A stretch of DNA of 64,000 nt, taken from contig NZ_CP038273.1 in the NCBI RefSeq assembly GCF_004571175.1, forward strand, positions 496,001 to 560,000, given 5' to 3'. The notes below the pieces were generated by a model. That model was not told the DNA's origin and ran no database searches. It saw only the letters and a list, made by a program, of their open reading frames with translations. Below are positions 18,205-26,551 of the stretch, piece after piece. Source of the stretch: Legionella israelensis. Lineage in GTDB: Bacteria; Pseudomonadota; Gammaproteobacteria; Legionellales; Legionellaceae. The first letter of the stretch is position 1. The number at the start of each line of letters is the position of its first letter. A program made the position numbers and the translations under genes.

Positions 18205-19598
18205 GGTTATGTCCGTAAACTGCTGTAAATTCAGGTTGACTTTTTAGGAGTGGAGTCATCGCTAAAATTCGGTACTATTGAGTTGTGAAAAACAATAACT
18301 ATCGAAGGAGATTAGCGATGACGGATTACAATATTACAGTTGGAAAGGAATTGCTTCCAGAACTTTTATCAAGCCAGGATGGGCTCGCAAAGCTTGTTGA
18401 AGGTGTATTGAATCAGGTATTGGAGGCACAGGTGTCAGAAAGTCTGGGAGCAGACAAGCATGAACGTTCAGGTGAACGTATAGGCTATCGTAACGGTTAC
18501 CGTCCAAGACAACTATACACTCGTGTGGGACCAGTCACTCTTCAAGTGCCGCAGACACGTGATGGCTCTTTTTCTACCGATATTTTTAAGCGCTATCAAC
18601 GCAGTGAGCAGGCTTTTGTATTGGCTCTGATGGAAATGGTTGTTAATGGCGTATCAACCAGAAAAGTTAATAACATTACTGAAGAACTTTGCGGTGCTAG
18701 TTTTTCAAAGTCAACCGTCAGTCAACTGTGTTCTGGTCTTGATGCAAGAGTCAGAGCCTTCAACGAGCGTCGGTTTGATGGTGACAACTACCCATTTATC
18801 ATGGTTGATGCGATGTTTATCAAGTGTCGTGATGGTGACAGAGTCGTGTCTCGAGCAGCCTTGACCATCTCGGGTATCAGAAGTGATGGCTACCGTGAAA
18901 TACTGGGCCTTCGCATTGGTGACACTGAGAGCTATGCTACATGGGATGAAGCGTTTAAATGGCTAAAATCTCGTGGGCTAAAAGGCGTGATGTATGTTGT
19001 GTCAGACCAGCATGCAGGGCTTGTGGAAGCGGCTAGAAAGCACTTTCAAGGTGCAACCTGGCAACGATGCCAAGTTCACTTGATGCGCAACATCCTCGGG
19101 CACTGCTCTGTCAGACACCGCAAAGATGTTGCTGAAAAGGCAAAGCTTGTTTTTCAGGCACCTGATATGGAAGAAGCCAGGCGTAGACGCGATGATTTTA
19201 TTGATGCCTTTGAGAAAAAAGCACCAAAATCAGTTACCTGCCTTGAGGAGGCTTTTGACGATGCCATGGTAGTTATGGCGTTGCCGGAGAAATACAGGAA
19301 GCGACTTCGCACCACCAACATGCAAGAGCGAATTAACGAGGAAATCAGGCGCCGAGAACGAGTGATAAGGATATTTCCTAATGATGATTCTGCATGGCGG
19401 CTGATTGGCGCTTTATTAGCTGAACAAAACGAGCAGTGGCAATCAAGGCGTTATCTTAATATGGACGAATTTAATGACTGGCTGGCTGAGAATGAAGCCG
19501 GAAAGTCTAATGTTGTAGGGATGAATGCTTTGACTAAATAACGTACTAACTTGATAGGCTGAATTAATGGGAATTTACAGCACTTTTTGGACTTGACC
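18205..19598 (+). mobile_element. Complete IS256-family insertion sequence, copy 3
   Basis: The element is 1394 bp with the same ends as copy 2 and is flanked by the 8-bp duplication TGCTTCTG (18197-18204, 19599-19606). It interrupts the epimerase gene. Identity to copy 2 indicates very recent transposition. Confidence 0.96.
18318..19541 (+). CDS. IS256-family transposase, copy 3
   Basis: This 407-residue product is identical to that of copy 2 at 14690-15913, with the same GAAGGAGA site before the ATG. All DDE motifs are intact. It probably supplies active transposase for all three copies. Confidence 0.94.
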   Translation: MTDYNITVGKELLPELLSSQDGLAKLVEGVLNQVLEAQVSESLGADKHERSGERIGYRNGYRPRQLYTRVGPVTLQVPQTRDGSFSTDIFKRYQRSEQAFVLALMEMVVNGVSTRKVNNITEELCGASFSKSTVSQLCSGLDARVRAFNERRFDGDNYPFIMVDAMFIKCRDGDRVVSRAALTISGIRSDGYREILGLRIGDTESYATWDEAFKWLKSRGLKGVMYVVSDQHAGLVEAARKHFQGATWQRCQVHLMRNILGHCSVRHRKDVAEKAKLVFQAPDMEEARRRRDDFIDAFEKKAPKSVTCLEEAFDDAMVVMALPEKYRKRLRTTNMQERINEEIRRRERVIRIFPNDDSAWRLIGALLAEQNEQWQSRRYLNMDEFNDWLAENEAGKSNVVGMNALTK

Positions 19599-20383
19599 TG
19601 CTTCTGTCCCGCTATGTGCCAGAGACTGGATGTATAGTCATGAAAATAATGTAATTACTTTTAATAAGCTTCTGGATGAGATAAAAAAACTATCTCATCC
19701 TGTGAAACTCATTTATGCCTCTTCTTCCGCGGTTTATGGAAGTAATAAAAATTTGCCCTTAAAGGAATCCCAAATGGTTGTGCCGGATTCGGTCTATGGT
19801 GCAACCAAGCTTGCCAATGAAATTTATGCACAAGTGATGCAACAGAATGACAACATCCCTTCAATAGGATTGCGTATTTTTAATGTATATGGACCTGGAC
19901 AAATAGGAGGCAATTACAGTGGTGTAATCACTCTTTTTAAACAAAATATCGATAAAAATCAGCCGCTCATTATCTTTGGTGATGGCCGACAAACCAGGGA
20001 CTTCATATATATCGATGATGTCATAGAAGCAATGATGCGGGCAGCCAGGATGCCTTATGAACACTCTGGTATATTTAATATATGCAGTGGAAAAGCTATC
20101 TCGATTCATGAATTGGCTGAGTTAATGGTGCGTTTAATGAATACCAAAATCCCTATTCACTATGAAAATAAAAGAAAAGGCGATATTTATCATTCCTACG
20201 GAGATAACAGCTTGGCTAAAGAAAAATTAAATTTTATAGCCCAAACCTCTCTCGAGGAAGGATTAAAATACTTACTTAAAGCCGGTAAAACGCTCACTTG
20301 ATGGGAGATGATTGGCATATCTTGTATCGATTTCTTTAAGATCACATAGCTTTCTCTTAGCCATTCAATGCAGATTTTTAATT

Positions 20384-20983
20384 TTATTTGTAAACAACGG
20401 TCGGTTTAGACTTTTTAAAATACCCGGCAATTTCATATGTAAGCTGCGTTAAATTTTTATTCATACTGATAACAAGCGTTTCCGGAGCTACAGAAGATAA
20501 TTTAATTTGATAATAAACCTCAGCTTTTTTAATGATTTTTTCCTGCTTATAAATGATGTATTCTGCTCTCAAAACACTATTGCCATGGATATCCACCTCA
20601 TATTGGGAAATATTAAACTGCAAATGATAATCAGGTAAAAATTTGCTATCCCAGGGGGAGGATTCTACAATCGCCCCGGGTAATAATGTGGAAAGATTAG
20701 TGTCAATGACCCTTGTTACATTCGTAGTTAATGCCTCTGCCCATTGGTGATATTCTTCAATGTTCGCACGATATTTTGTGCAGTGGATAATAAGTTGCGA
20801 ACGTTGAGCATACCCCGGTATACTCACTTTATCGATGCCAATTCGTAACCCATGATAACGCTTTACCTGCGCCGTTTCAGGTGGGATAGGAATTAATACA
20901 TAAAACTGGGATTCTTTACTTCGACCGCAGGCCGTAAGTAACAGCACCAGAAACACAAAAGAAATTATTTTAAAGTTCTTCAC
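20384..20983 (-). CDS. PqiC/YmbA-like ABC transport auxiliary lipoprotein
   Basis: This 199-residue lipoprotein has a hydrophobic signal ending in the lipobox LTAC (Cys19), which anchors it to the outer membrane. The body (FYVLIPIPP, then IGIDKVSIPGYAQRSQLI) fits the PqiC/ABC-type transport auxiliary family that docks MCE lipid-transport tunnels at the outer membrane. It overlaps the upstream MCE gene by 4 bases (ATGA), so translation is coupled. It is the last gene of a three-gene operon. Confidence 0.85.
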   Translation of the reverse strand: MKNFKIISFVFLVLLLTACGRSKESQFYVLIPIPPETAQVKRYHGLRIGIDKVSIPGYAQRSQLIIHCTKYRANIEEYHQWAEALTTNVTRVIDTNLSTLLPGAIVESSPWDSKFLPDYHLQFNISQYEVDIHGNSVLRAEYIIYKQEKIIKKAEVYYQIKLSSVAPETLVISMNKNLTQLTYEIAGYFKKSKPTVVYK

Positions 20984-21723
20984 ATTTTCCCTCGTAATAA
21001 GGATTCGGGATGGCGTGATAAATAATCCATTAAATTCTGTGTTGAATAAGCTGCTTTACCCACCTCTTTTAAACTCTGAGAAAAATAAGCAACGAAAGGT
21101 GAAACATTTTGATTAAGGTTATTGGCCAGAATTTCAATGCTGTCTGCCATTTTTCTTAATGACTCTGCCGTTTTTTGTAATTCCTTCGTTTGAAGAAATT
21201 CTCTGATTTCGTCCAGGGTTTTTTTGGCCGATTTCAATGTTTCATCAAAACTTGTATATTTTTCAACCTGAGGAACGGTAGGAAAAATTGGATACCCGCG
21301 ATAGTAATGTTGCTTTGATGAAGGGGGTTTATCTGTCTGAATAAGTTCAATACTGGCCACACCGGTTAAAAAATTAGGTTTTGAAATATCGGCAACAAAC
21401 CCTTTATTAATTAAAAGACGTATCGGATTATCCCTGAAACCGGTTTTATCAACAAAAAACTGTACATAAACGACCACATCCACCATGTTTTTTAACGTGT
21501 TTTCCGTAAGCTCAATAAAGCTGACCTCGCCGATTTTCACGCCACGATAAGTCACAGTGGATCTGCTTTCCAATCCATTTAATGAACCTTTAAAAAACAG
21601 AACATAAGTTTCCATTTTTTCCTTAATATATTCATTATAAAAAAAGATAGAACCGTAAATTAATAAACCAAAGGCACCAACAACAAAGATACCAATTAAT
21701 GTATACAGTCGTTCCTGACGCAT
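20980..21723 (-). CDS. MCE-domain (MlaD-like) lipid-transport protein
   Basis: The protein has 247 residues: one N-terminal membrane helix (LIGIFVVGAFGLLIYGSIFF), one MCE/MlaD domain (about 40-140, with LESRSTVTYRGVKIGEV) and a C-terminal helical stretch that may pack into a short tunnel. It is longer than E. coli MlaD (about 180 residues) but has only one MCE domain, unlike PqiB or LetB. The family forms hexameric rings in the periplasm that pass phospholipids between membranes. The permease gene ends 11 bases upstream and the lipoprotein gene overlaps its end. Confidence 0.88.
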   Translation of the reverse strand: MRQERLYTLIGIFVVGAFGLLIYGSIFFYNEYIKEKMETYVLFFKGSLNGLESRSTVTYRGVKIGEVSFIELTENTLKNMVDVVVYVQFFVDKTGFRDNPIRLLINKGFVADISKPNFLTGVASIELIQTDKPPSSKQHYYRGYPIFPTVPQVEKYTSFDETLKSAKKTLDEIREFLQTKELQKTAESLRKMADSIEILANNLNQNVSPFVAYFSQSLKEVGKAAYSTQNLMDYLSRHPESLLRGKM

Positions 21724-21734
21724 TTTTGTCCTTA

Positions 21735-22493
21735 TTATGTACTATATATACCTAAATAGGTGCCCAAAATGATTATCCATAACAAACTACGGGTCATGAT
21801 GCTGGATACTGCTTTTCTTAAAGATACGTTCCGAATCGCTATTTCATAATAATAATAACCTGCGACCAAAGCTACAATGCTACAATATAACAAGTTTTTA
21901 AAAATGGAATAACCCAGATCAGCCAACGCCAGAGTATTTGTAATATGCCATAAATATTCCTGCGTATTAATATTCAAAATGTAATGAAAAGTTGAATAAA
22001 TGCCGATAAGAAAAGCCGTAAGAGCATAAACATACAACAATAAGCCTGTAATAATGATGCCAGCCATCATTGGAATGATATATTCCAGTATAACTTCTTG
22101 CGGCATACGGTGTAATCTTTTAACCTGAGCATTAATTAAATTCAGGCCGGATTGAATGGAAAGGATAACCCCAATAAGTAATGGCAACAGATTATGAAGC
22201 ATAATATTTTGCGTGATGGGAAGAGCATTATGCTGTATTTGAAATCGACTTAAAATATCAAATAAGCTTAAAGACAGTGTCAACCCCATCAACGCACTAA
22301 TAATAATCATTGGAAACATCAACAATACTCCAGAGCGGAATATCGTTTTCCCCATGGTTAACCAGTAAACCGAGAAAGAGCCTGCAAGAACATGTATGAT
22401 GCTAACAACAAGATGTCCCAAAAACCAAAAAAAGATTCTTATACTACCCAGAAACCGTATGGATGAAGACCCAATTTGTTGAAAATTATACAT
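21735..22493 (-). CDS. MlaE-like ABC permease
   Basis: This 252-residue inner-membrane protein has five to six helices. The order permease-MCE-lipoprotein and motifs such as DLGYSIFKNLLYC near the C-terminus identify it as an MlaE/YrbE-type permease, though it is divergent: the usual ELGP-type coupling motif is not obvious. MlaE permeases normally work with the ATPase MlaF, and no ATPase gene is present in this operon or window. Either an ATPase is borrowed from another locus or the system runs without one. Confidence 0.72.
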   Translation of the reverse strand: MYNFQQIGSSSIRFLGSIRIFFWFLGHLVVSIIHVLAGSFSVYWLTMGKTIFRSGVLLMFPMIIISALMGLTLSLSLFDILSRFQIQHNALPITQNIMLHNLLPLLIGVILSIQSGLNLINAQVKRLHRMPQEVILEYIIPMMAGIIITGLLLYVYALTAFLIGIYSTFHYILNINTQEYLWHITNTLALADLGYSIFKNLLYCSIVALVAGYYYYEIAIRNVSLRKAVSSIMTRSLLWIIILGTYLGIYST

Positions 22494-22594
22494 TTCCTGG
22501 CCTTATTAATTCCCTAAAATTTAGTTTATATTTTAACTGGAATAAAAAAAACCTCTGACTATACTCTTATTAAAAAATATAAAGGTAAACACTC

Positions 22595-23311
22595 ATGACA
22601 AACAATTCTCTTGTAGTTATAACAGGTGCAAGTCATGGTATCGGAGAGGCATTAGCTAAAAAATTTCATAAAAAAGGTCATCCTTTATTGTTACTATCAA
22701 GGCACATTGAAAGTATTCCTGGCTTAACGGATGAAAAAGTAATGTATGCCCAAGTGGATGTCATCAATTATCAAGAATTTCAAACCGCAGTTGGCAAAGC
22801 TGAAAAAAAATATGGCAAAACTGAATGCATGATTAACAATGCAGGGTTTCTAAATGTCGGCGAATTACGTGATATGTCTGTGGAGCAATGTACTTATGAA
22901 ATGGATGTTTTAATTAAAGGTGTTCTTAATGGTATTAAAATTGTTTTATCAGATATGTCTTCTCGAAATTCTGGAACAATTATTAATATTAGTTCTATAG
23001 GTGATCGACGACCTTATCCTCAAGCTGTTATTTATCATGCCAGTAAACATGCTGTACGCTCGATGTCAGAAAGCTTGCAAATGGCTGAAGGAAAAAATAA
23101 TGTTCGTATTATGAATATAGCGCCTGCGTTAATAAAAACCGAAATACATAAAAGCATGGGCATCAGCTTTCAAGAATATTGTGAATTACTGGGTCATCCT
23201 GATTTTATTAACCCTGAAGAGCTTGCGAACATTATCATGTATTGCTGGGAATTACCACAACATATCTGTATACGTGATATTCTTATTGCCCCTACCAATA
23301 CCAGCATTTAA
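22595..23311 (+). CDS. Short-chain dehydrogenase/reductase
   Basis: This 238-residue cytoplasmic oxidoreductase is a classical SDR. The NAD(P)-binding TGASHGIGEA loop is at residues 10-19, a NNAG motif follows, and the catalytic Ser and YHASK motif are present. Substrate unknown. It is divergent from the MCE operon, with 101 bp between starts; an AAAGGT site precedes the ATG. The stop lies 28 bp from the convergent CBS-domain gene. Confidence 0.9.
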   Translation: MTNNSLVVITGASHGIGEALAKKFHKKGHPLLLLSRHIESIPGLTDEKVMYAQVDVINYQEFQTAVGKAEKKYGKTECMINNAGFLNVGELRDMSVEQCTYEMDVLIKGVLNGIKIVLSDMSSRNSGTIINISSIGDRRPYPQAVIYHASKHAVRSMSESLQMAEGKNNVRIMNIAPALIKTEIHKSMGISFQEYCELLGHPDFINPEELANIIMYCWELPQHICIRDILIAPTNTSI

Positions 23312-23338
23312 ATAACATTGCGTAAAAGGCATAAAAAA

Positions 23339-23788
23339 TCAGGGTCTTTTTTTAGCTTCCATTTTCTGTTGATGTTCGCTGACTCCAGCTACATATCCAA
23401 GCATTTCAGTCAACACATCCGTGATGTCATCAACAGCAATAATGCCAACCAAGGAGCTATCACTGCCCACAACCGGTAAACGACGAACACCCTTCGTTTT
23501 CATAAGATTCAGGGCATCCAACAAACTATCATTTTCATGAATAAAAAGTACATCGTCTATGACGATATCTCTTACGGTTAATTTTTCAGGCTCAAGACCT
23601 AAGGCCATCACTTCAACAACGAGATCTCTGTCCGTGACAATACCAATGGGTGCAGGTTTACCACCTCGTTCCTCAACCAGCACAACATCGCCCACATGAT
23701 GTTTACGCATTAAATCAGCTGCTGTTTTTACTGATTCTTCAGGCTCGACCATCACGACCTCCCTGTTACAAAACTCACCAACCAACAT
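23339..23788 (-). CDS. Two-CBS-domain protein
   Basis: The protein has 149 residues consisting of two CBS domains (about 8-65 and 75-130), each with the TDRD/DDITD-type turn of the fold. CBS pairs bind adenosine nucleotides and act as energy or stress sensors; stand-alone examples usually regulate an unknown partner. A strong GGGGGAGGTG site lies before the ATG. A second, different CBS pair lies at 25274-25693, with the broken TPR gene between them. Confidence 0.9.
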   Translation of the reverse strand: MLVGEFCNREVVMVEPEESVKTAADLMRKHHVGDVVLVEERGGKPAPIGIVTDRDLVVEVMALGLEPEKLTVRDIVIDDVLFIHENDSLLDALNLMKTKGVRRLPVVGSDSSLVGIIAVDDITDVLTEMLGYVAGVSEHQQKMEAKKRP

Positions 23789-23842
23789 AAAGCACCTCCC
23801 CCTGTTTATCTTTTAATCCATTATTCTTTATAACTCATGAGC

Positions 23843-25144
23843 TTATAATAAAGATGACCAATAGGCCGCCAGCATGGTTTTGTCATAATGAGACAGGTAG
23901 GTATTAAAAATTCGTTTTGAGGTTTTAATATCACCTGCTTTGATTGCCGCAATCATCGCTGTTTGTGTAAACAATTCATTCTGAGCATCACTACCGCCAC
24001 CAATAAAAATATCATCGATCACTGGTTTGAAAAACTCAGACGCTGCAATATAATCCTTTTTGGCAAAAGCAATGACCCCATTGAGAGCGGGTAGCGCAAC
24101 CTCTCTCCATCGCGGATGAGCATTATTTTCAATAGAATAAGCTTTAAGCTTGGCGGAGGCTGCAAGAGCGGTTTGTTCATCTCCAGCCTTTACAAGGGCA
24201 TAGAAATGATGCAGATTATTAAATGGTAAATAATGATCATCAGCATATTGATGAATATATCCGACAATATCCTGCCAAATAGTCGTATCGTAAGCCATAC
24301 CTGCCATATCCATACGCCATAAAAGAGAAATGGCATCAATCTGTTCTAATACAATGTCGGGATAATTGTTCCATATATTATTGTTAAAATAATTGATGGT
24401 CTTTTGCTCATCTCTTTGTGCAAGATAATGAAGAGCCAAATGCCAATGATTGTGCTCACTTAATAACTTTAAAATATTTTTCCAACTGGCTTTAAAGCCT
24501 TCCAGAACCTCCGTGCCTTTCTTAATTTGTCCGCTACGCAAAAAATAATGCGCTAAAGCATGATGTGCCTACGGTGTATTATATTCAATGTTTACCGCTT
24601 CACTGGCCAGACGATAGGCTTCTTCGAGTTGATTATCAAGCTCATAAGCAAAAGCATTAATAGCCAAAAAATGACTGTTAGAACGATTTTCTTTTGCTAT
24701 TTCCTGACAAAAAGTCAACATTCTTTTGGCTGTAACCACTTGTCCGGAGCAATAATTCAGCCATTCAGTTAATTTAACCGCCAGCAAATCCTTAGGCCAC
24801 TGACGGGCAATGGCCATTAATATGGTAATAGCCTGTTCATAATTAAATTCTGACCAGGCTCGAATAGCCTGATACCACATTTTCTCCCGGACAGTGGACT
24901 CAGATAAATGTTTTTCTGCCTGTTTAAGATGTTCTTTGGCCTTTAAATCAGTAGAGTTTGTTTGTGCAAATAAATAAAAAACTGCCGCAAAAGTTTGCAG
25001 TAAAACGCTGTGAGTAAACTGTTTAGCCGCCATTAATATATTTTCAGCTTCTTGTCCGCTGCTTAATACCTGATAAGAAAAATGAGCCGCGGCTTCTTTC
25101 GCCTGGTTATTGGAAATAGACATAGGTAATTTTAATTCTGCCAT
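23843..25144 (-). pseudogene. TTC38-like TPR protein broken by one amber codon
   Basis: Two frames (24569-25144 and 23843-24541) lie in the same reading frame, separated only by a TAG at 24569-24571 (codon 192 of 434). Reading through gives a 433-residue helical-repeat protein resembling the TTC38 family: the TAG falls directly before AHHALAHYFLRSG, where family members usually have Trp (as in WAHHALAH), and the later HNHWHLALHYLAQRD is also typical. A TGG-to-TAG change explains it. The family has tetratricopeptide-like repeats and no known enzyme activity. Separate ORFs are unlikely because the second half lacks a start near the break. Probably a recent pseudogene. Confidence 0.82.
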
Positions 25145-25206
25145 TGACTTTACTTATTTAATACGGCTGATTAATATTAAATATAGACCATGCGATCAAA
25201 ATTAGA

Positions 25207-25253
25207 TCAAAAAAGAATCGGCATCTCAAGCTCTTTACAAGCCTGAGGATGCC
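25207..25253 (-). terminator. Rho-independent terminator after the CBS gene
   Basis: On the minus strand GGCATCCTCA pairs with TGAGATGCC (one bulge), followed by GATTCTTTTTTG. It lies 21 bp after the stop of the CBS gene at 25274. Confidence 0.7.
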
Positions 25254-25273
25254 AATACTGAAAAACATGCCTT

Positions 25274-25693
25274 CTATTCCGAAATGGACTCCAGCACATC
25301 ACCGACCAATTTATGATCCTTTATATGTGTAGCTACATCGCCTAAAGAAACGATTCCTGCCAGATTCTTGTTTCTATCCAATACAATAAGTCGGCGAACT
25401 TGTTGTTTTTTCATGCTTTCTGCTGCTTTTTCAACCGGTTCATCTTCATAACAATAAAGAACATTGCCTGTCATGATTTGGTCAACGGATGTATGACTAA
25501 TATCCGTATTATTTGCCAAAGCACGAATCACAATATCTCTGTCCGTTACTGTTCCTACCAATTTGTTAGTGGTTTTATCGCCCACAGGCAGAAACCCCGT
25601 ATCCAAATCGCGCATTCTTAAAGCAGCATCTTTAAGCAGTGTATTAGGTGAGATATATTCCGGGGATGGCGACATAATTTCCTTAATTTGCAT
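25274..25693 (-). CDS. Two-CBS-domain protein, second copy
   Basis: The protein has 139 residues and two CBS domains, including VGTVTDRDIVIRALA and VRRLIVLDRNKNLAGIVSLGDV. I start it at ATG 25693 (MQIKEIMSP), which has an AAGGAG site 7 bases upstream and begins where the CBS fold begins; the open frame extends 21 codons further to 25756, but that part looks non-coding. It probably senses adenylates and regulates an unknown partner. It is followed by a clear terminator, so it is transcribed alone. Confidence 0.88.
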   Translation of the reverse strand: MQIKEIMSPSPEYISPNTLLKDAALRMRDLDTGFLPVGDKTTNKLVGTVTDRDIVIRALANNTDISHTSVDQIMTGNVLYCYEDEPVEKAAESMKKQQVRRLIVLDRNKNLAGIVSLGDVATHIKDHKLVGDVLESISE

Positions 25694-25951
25694 GATATCT
25701 ACTCCTTGATTATTTATTTGGCAATTTAAGACTAGCAGCTTATATGGAATTATCAAATGAAAGGTAAATTTATTTGAATTTCAGAATGCATCAGCTAATC
25801 CATTGTATGCGGTAAAAATCATATATAATCAATATAGTACTATTAAATTAATAACTCATGAATTAATAAAATGTTTGATTTTCCGGAACTAAAGTACCCG
25901 GTTTGACGAGAGGTGACATGAGAAATTAACAAAGTTTAGGGAGAAGCAGCT

Positions 25952-26350
25952 ATGTTAATGTCAATTTTTTTAGCAAAAGTGATTGGTTGGTATTGTGTCA
26001 TTGTCGGTCTTTTTGTTCTTTTTCGTCAAAGAGAAATGCTTACCATTATGAGTGATGTTCTTAATCAGCGCGCTTTATTATTTTTCATTGCTCTGGTAAC
26101 TCTAATTTTGGGATTGCTAATGGTCATAAGCCATAATATTTGGGTTATGGCCTGGCCGGTCATCATCACCATCATTGCCTGGATTGTTTTGATTGGGGGT
26201 ATCATAAGACTACTGATTACTCCAGCCCTCGCCTATAAAATAGGTAATTGGTGGCTAAAAAGACCACATTATCTTACTATAGCCGCCCTCATTTATATCA
26301 TTCTGGGCCTGTATTTACTTTTAAAAGGTTATATGTTTGTGATATGGTAA
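25952..26350 (+). CDS. Small four-helix membrane protein, unknown
   Basis: This 132-residue, almost wholly hydrophobic protein has four predicted helices (about 5-25, 42-62, 67-90, 108-130). A GGGAG site precedes the ATG. The helices contain several glycines and a WVMAWPVIITIIAW stretch; there are no charged catalytic motifs. I do not recognise the family. It could be a small stress-related or DoxX-like envelope protein. A MITE begins 24 bp after the stop. Confidence 0.7.
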   Translation: MLMSIFLAKVIGWYCVIVGLFVLFRQREMLTIMSDVLNQRALLFFIALVTLILGLLMVISHNIWVMAWPVIITIIAWIVLIGGIIRLLITPALAYKIGNWWLKRPHYLTIAALIYIILGLYLLLKGYMFVIW

Positions 26351-26374
26351 TTTGACTGAGTCAGGACTTACCAA

Positions 26375-26514
26375 CTCATGTTACGCAGCTTCGTCTTTTT
26401 TGCCTCTTTGGACGCATTTTGAAATTTCAAATGCTCATTTACTCCATGTAAACTACGCATTTGAAATTTCAAAATGCGTCCAAAGATTCTAAATACTGTG
26501 CTGCGTAACATGAG
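26375..26514. mobile_element. MITE (140 bp) with nested perfect palindrome
   Basis: The ends CTCATGTTACGCAGC/GCTGCGTAACATGAG are flanked by the 7-bp duplication TTACCAA (26368-26374, 26515-26521). The outer parts match the 67-bp MITE at 12264 in reverse orientation. The middle holds an extra segment with a perfect 28-bp inverted repeat (26407-26434 and 26457-26484, 22-bp loop) that the smaller copy lacks. It lies between a membrane-protein gene (+) and the end of the YyaL gene (-). Confidence 0.88.
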
Positions 26515-26551
26515 TTACCAAGACCAATCACTTCATTATAAAAACTTTTAA

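Larger units (their letters stand above)
17973..20301 (+). pseudogene. NAD-dependent nucleotide-sugar epimerase, split by IS256
   Basis: The first part (17973-18204) has the Rossmann start VLVTGGNGFIGNHLVNQL and CFHLAAIAS. The second (19607-20301) carries the catalytic YGATK motif and the rest of an extended SDR of the GalE/WcaG type. IS256 copy 3 lies between, within the 8-bp duplication TGCTTCTG. Removing the IS and one duplication joins 232+695 = 927 bases into an uninterrupted 308-residue ORF. The intact protein would interconvert or reduce an NDP-sugar for surface polysaccharide. The second part alone has ATG starts but lacks the NAD-binding fold, so the gene is inactive here. No sibling glycan genes are adjacent. 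Confidence 0.93.

Noticed and set aside
19630-20301. Independent short epimerase gene starting at 19630
   Set aside because: It is only the 3' part of the IS-split gene, lacks the NAD-binding fold and has no good ribosome binding site.
25694-25756. Upstream extension of the second CBS protein
   Set aside because: The ATG at 25693 has an AAGGAG site and starts at the domain; the extension is not domain-like.
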